A stretch of DNA of 5,497 bases, taken from positions 1-5,497 of the forward strand of contig DBWN01000073.1 in assembly GCA_002308935.1 (NCBI GenBank), in the 5' to 3' direction. Both the position numbers and the translations under genes were made by a program. Below, piece after piece: positions 4,395 to 5,497 of the stretch (position 1 is its first letter; the number at the start of each line of letters is the position of its first letter). Origin of the DNA: Bacteroidales bacterium UBA1237 (lineage in GTDB: Bacteria; Bacteroidota; Bacteroidia; Bacteroidales; UBA932). The notes below the pieces were generated by a model. The model searched no databases. It saw only the letters and a program-made list of their open reading frames with translations, and had not been told where the DNA came from.

Positions 4395-5333
4395 CTAGCC
4401 TTCTATGACAAGGCCGTCATAAGCCGGACGTACGATCGAGGAAATGCCTCTTTCCTTGCACAAACGGTCCAGTTCTGAGCAGAATTCCTCATGGACGGGG
4501 AAGTTGTGGCTAAGGTGTGTAAGCCAAGTGTGCCGGGCTCCTATCTTTCCCGCGAGTTCCAACGCTTCGTCAAGTGAGAAATGCGAGTGGTGGGGCTTGT
4601 ATCCGACCGTGTTGAGAGTCACGTGCTCGAGATCCTGGAGCTTCTGCATTTCTCTCTCGGGCAGGGAACTCATGTCGGTTATGTAGGCTATCTTCCCGAA
4701 CCTGAATCCCAGCACCGGAAGGTCATGATGGTATCCTCTAATCGGGATGACCTTGACCCCTTCCGCACCCTCTTCTGCGGGAGTCGCTGTTACCACTTGG
4801 TCACTTGGCGGTACCAAGGTCCCGTCAGGAAGTTCATACCTGTATCCTACATCATGCACCCAAGTGAGTTTCTTGTCGTCATTCTGCGGGGTGACCATGA
4901 AAGGGGATTCATCGATGATGTTCATATGCCATTCCGGGGCTCCGGGGTATTTTTCCTTCGCGAAGGCATAAGGGTACTCCCTCTCCAGTGCATGCAGGAC
5001 AGACTCCTCGCAGTAGATTTCAGCGGCCTTCCGGTCAATGTAATTGAGGCTGCGCAGATCATCCAGTCCTCCGGTATGGTCCTTATGGTTGTGGGTGAGA
5101 AGGATCGCGTCCAGATGGCATAGGCCTGCCCTCAGCATCTGTATTCTGAAATCCGGTCCTGCGTCGATGAGGATGGTAAGACCACCGGTCTTCACCACCG
5201 CGCTCGCGCGGTATCTCTTGTCGTGGGAGTCTCCCGAAGTGCAGACTCTGCACTTGCATCCTATTATGGGAATGCCCTGGGATGTCCCCGTTCCTAAGAA
5301 TGTCAAAGTCGTTCTGTTTCCCTTCTCTTCCAC
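4395..5333 (-). CDS. Metallo-beta-lactamase-fold hydrolase, PhnP-like (putative phosphodiesterase)
   Basis: This encodes 312 aa. The metal-binding signature is THNHKDHTGGLDDLR (80-94), with His81, His83, Asp85 and His86 as ligands. Further expected ligands are a His in RGYHHDLP (199-206), Asp220 in YITD (217-220) and His273 in LTHLSH (271-276). The N-terminal strand FLGTGTSQGIP (12-22) and the Cys-x-Cys-x2-Cys cluster (26, 28, 31) match the PhnP-type subgroup, where these cysteines bind a structural metal. E. coli PhnP hydrolyses a cyclic ribose phosphate in phosphonate breakdown; no C-P lyase genes are visible here, so the substrate is unknown. At 312 aa it is about 50-60 residues longer than the roughly 250-aa relatives I recall, and the excess seems to lie at about 145-192. 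The start is GTG at 5333: an in-frame TAA lies three codons upstream and no ATG is near. It follows the upstream gene by 14 bp, which suggests an operon. Confidence 0.9.
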   Translation of the reverse strand: MEEKGNRTTLTFLGTGTSQGIPIIGCKCRVCTSGDSHDKRYRASAVVKTGGLTILIDAGPDFRIQMLRAGLCHLDAILLTHNHKDHTGGLDDLRSLNYIDRKAAEIYCEESVLHALEREYPYAFAKEKYPGAPEWHMNIIDESPFMVTPQNDDKKLTWVHDVGYRYELPDGTLVPPSDQVVTATPAEEGAEGVKVIPIRGYHHDLPVLGFRFGKIAYITDMSSLPEREMQKLQDLEHVTLNTVGYKPHHSHFSLDEALELAGKIGARHTWLTHLSHNFPVHEEFCSELDRLCKERGISSIVRPAYDGLVIEG

Positions 5334-5347
5334 TTTATATTATATAA

Positions 5348-5497
5348 TTATCTTCTTGTAGACTGCCTCTTCAGCCTTCCGAGAGCATGCTCGAGGCTTT
5401 CCGACGGCTCAATTATGTTGTAGTCCTTCCAGAACTCCGGATCGAGATAAAGGCCGGACTTGTCGAAGAGCGACTCATTGTCCCTGAAGGATTCTCC
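5348..5497 (-). CDS. C-terminal end of an uncharacterised protein (5' part outside window)
   Basis: The minus-strand frame is open from the window edge to a TAA at 5348-5350, giving 49 codons. The tail contains a repeated Asp/aromatic pattern: NESLFDKSGLYLDPEFW, then KDYNIIEPSESLEHAL, and ends in a basic stretch KRQSTRR. The codons look like real coding sequence, and the 14-bp spacing to the following hydrolase gene supports a shared transcript. The FW-x-DYN-x-IEP pattern reminds me of the C-termini of Bacteroidota surface proteins with a carboxypeptidase-like regulatory domain, but this is a weak impression and I assign no function. Confidence 0.65.
   Translation of the reverse strand, partial: GESFRDNESLFDKSGLYLDPEFWKDYNIIEPSESLEHALGRLKRQSTRR

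Noticed and set aside
4239..4478. 79-aa open frame on the plus strand crossing the hydrolase terminator
   Set aside because: It has no promoter or ribosome site, overlaps the hydrolase 3' end and the terminator hairpin, and its translation has no recognisable pattern.
4581..5123. 180-aa open frame on the plus strand
   Set aside because: It is antisense to the metal-binding core of the MBL-fold hydrolase and has no domain features.
1..5497. A defence island or mobile element suggested by the toxin-antitoxin pair, the DUF4143 ATPase and the RHH protein
   Set aside because: I found no integrase, transposase, terminal repeats, attachment site or restriction genes; these gene types are scattered widely in Bacteroidales chromosomes.

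Overview
The window looks like ordinary chromosomal DNA of a Bacteroidales-type bacterium (phylum Bacteroidota). Three things point there. Two upstream regions carry near-perfect Bacteroidota sigma-ABfr promoters (TTTG, a 19-20 nt spacer, then TAnnTTTG). Shine-Dalgarno sequences are weak or absent. The RecQ helicase has the C-terminal zinc-motif layout I associate with Bacteroidota RecQ proteins. The genus cannot be fixed from the sequence alone.

Layout, left to right. Bases 1-675 (+) are the 3' part of an AAA-type ATPase with a C-terminal DUF4143 domain. A 130-bp spacer with an 11-bp direct repeat around a short palindrome leads into recQ (806-2518, +). A strong imperfect hairpin separates recQ from a convergent small ribbon-helix-helix-like DNA-binding protein gene (2570-2848, -), which has its own consensus promoter. 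The rest of the window is read from the minus strand. A parDE-type toxin-antitoxin operon (antitoxin 3340-3600, toxin 3066-3374) has a consensus promoter with an embedded inverted-repeat operator and a hairpin terminator. Just upstream of it is an uncharacterised lipoprotein (3666-4208). Then comes a PhnP-like metallo-beta-lactamase-fold hydrolase (4395-5333) with a good intrinsic terminator. Last is the final 49 codons of another gene (5348-5497), 14 bp upstream of the hydrolase and probably in the same transcript.

How the genes relate. The only clear functional module is the toxin-antitoxin pair: ParD should neutralise ParE and repress the shared promoter. RecQ is a DNA-repair helicase that probably acts alone here. 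The hydrolase and the truncated gene before it look co-transcribed, without an obvious shared pathway. I see no tRNA, rRNA, insertion sequence, CRISPR array or integrase. No convincing new multi-gene system is visible. The points most worth a second look are the regulatory architecture of the two small DNA-binding protein genes, the extra internal segment in the hydrolase, and several intergenic inverted repeats.
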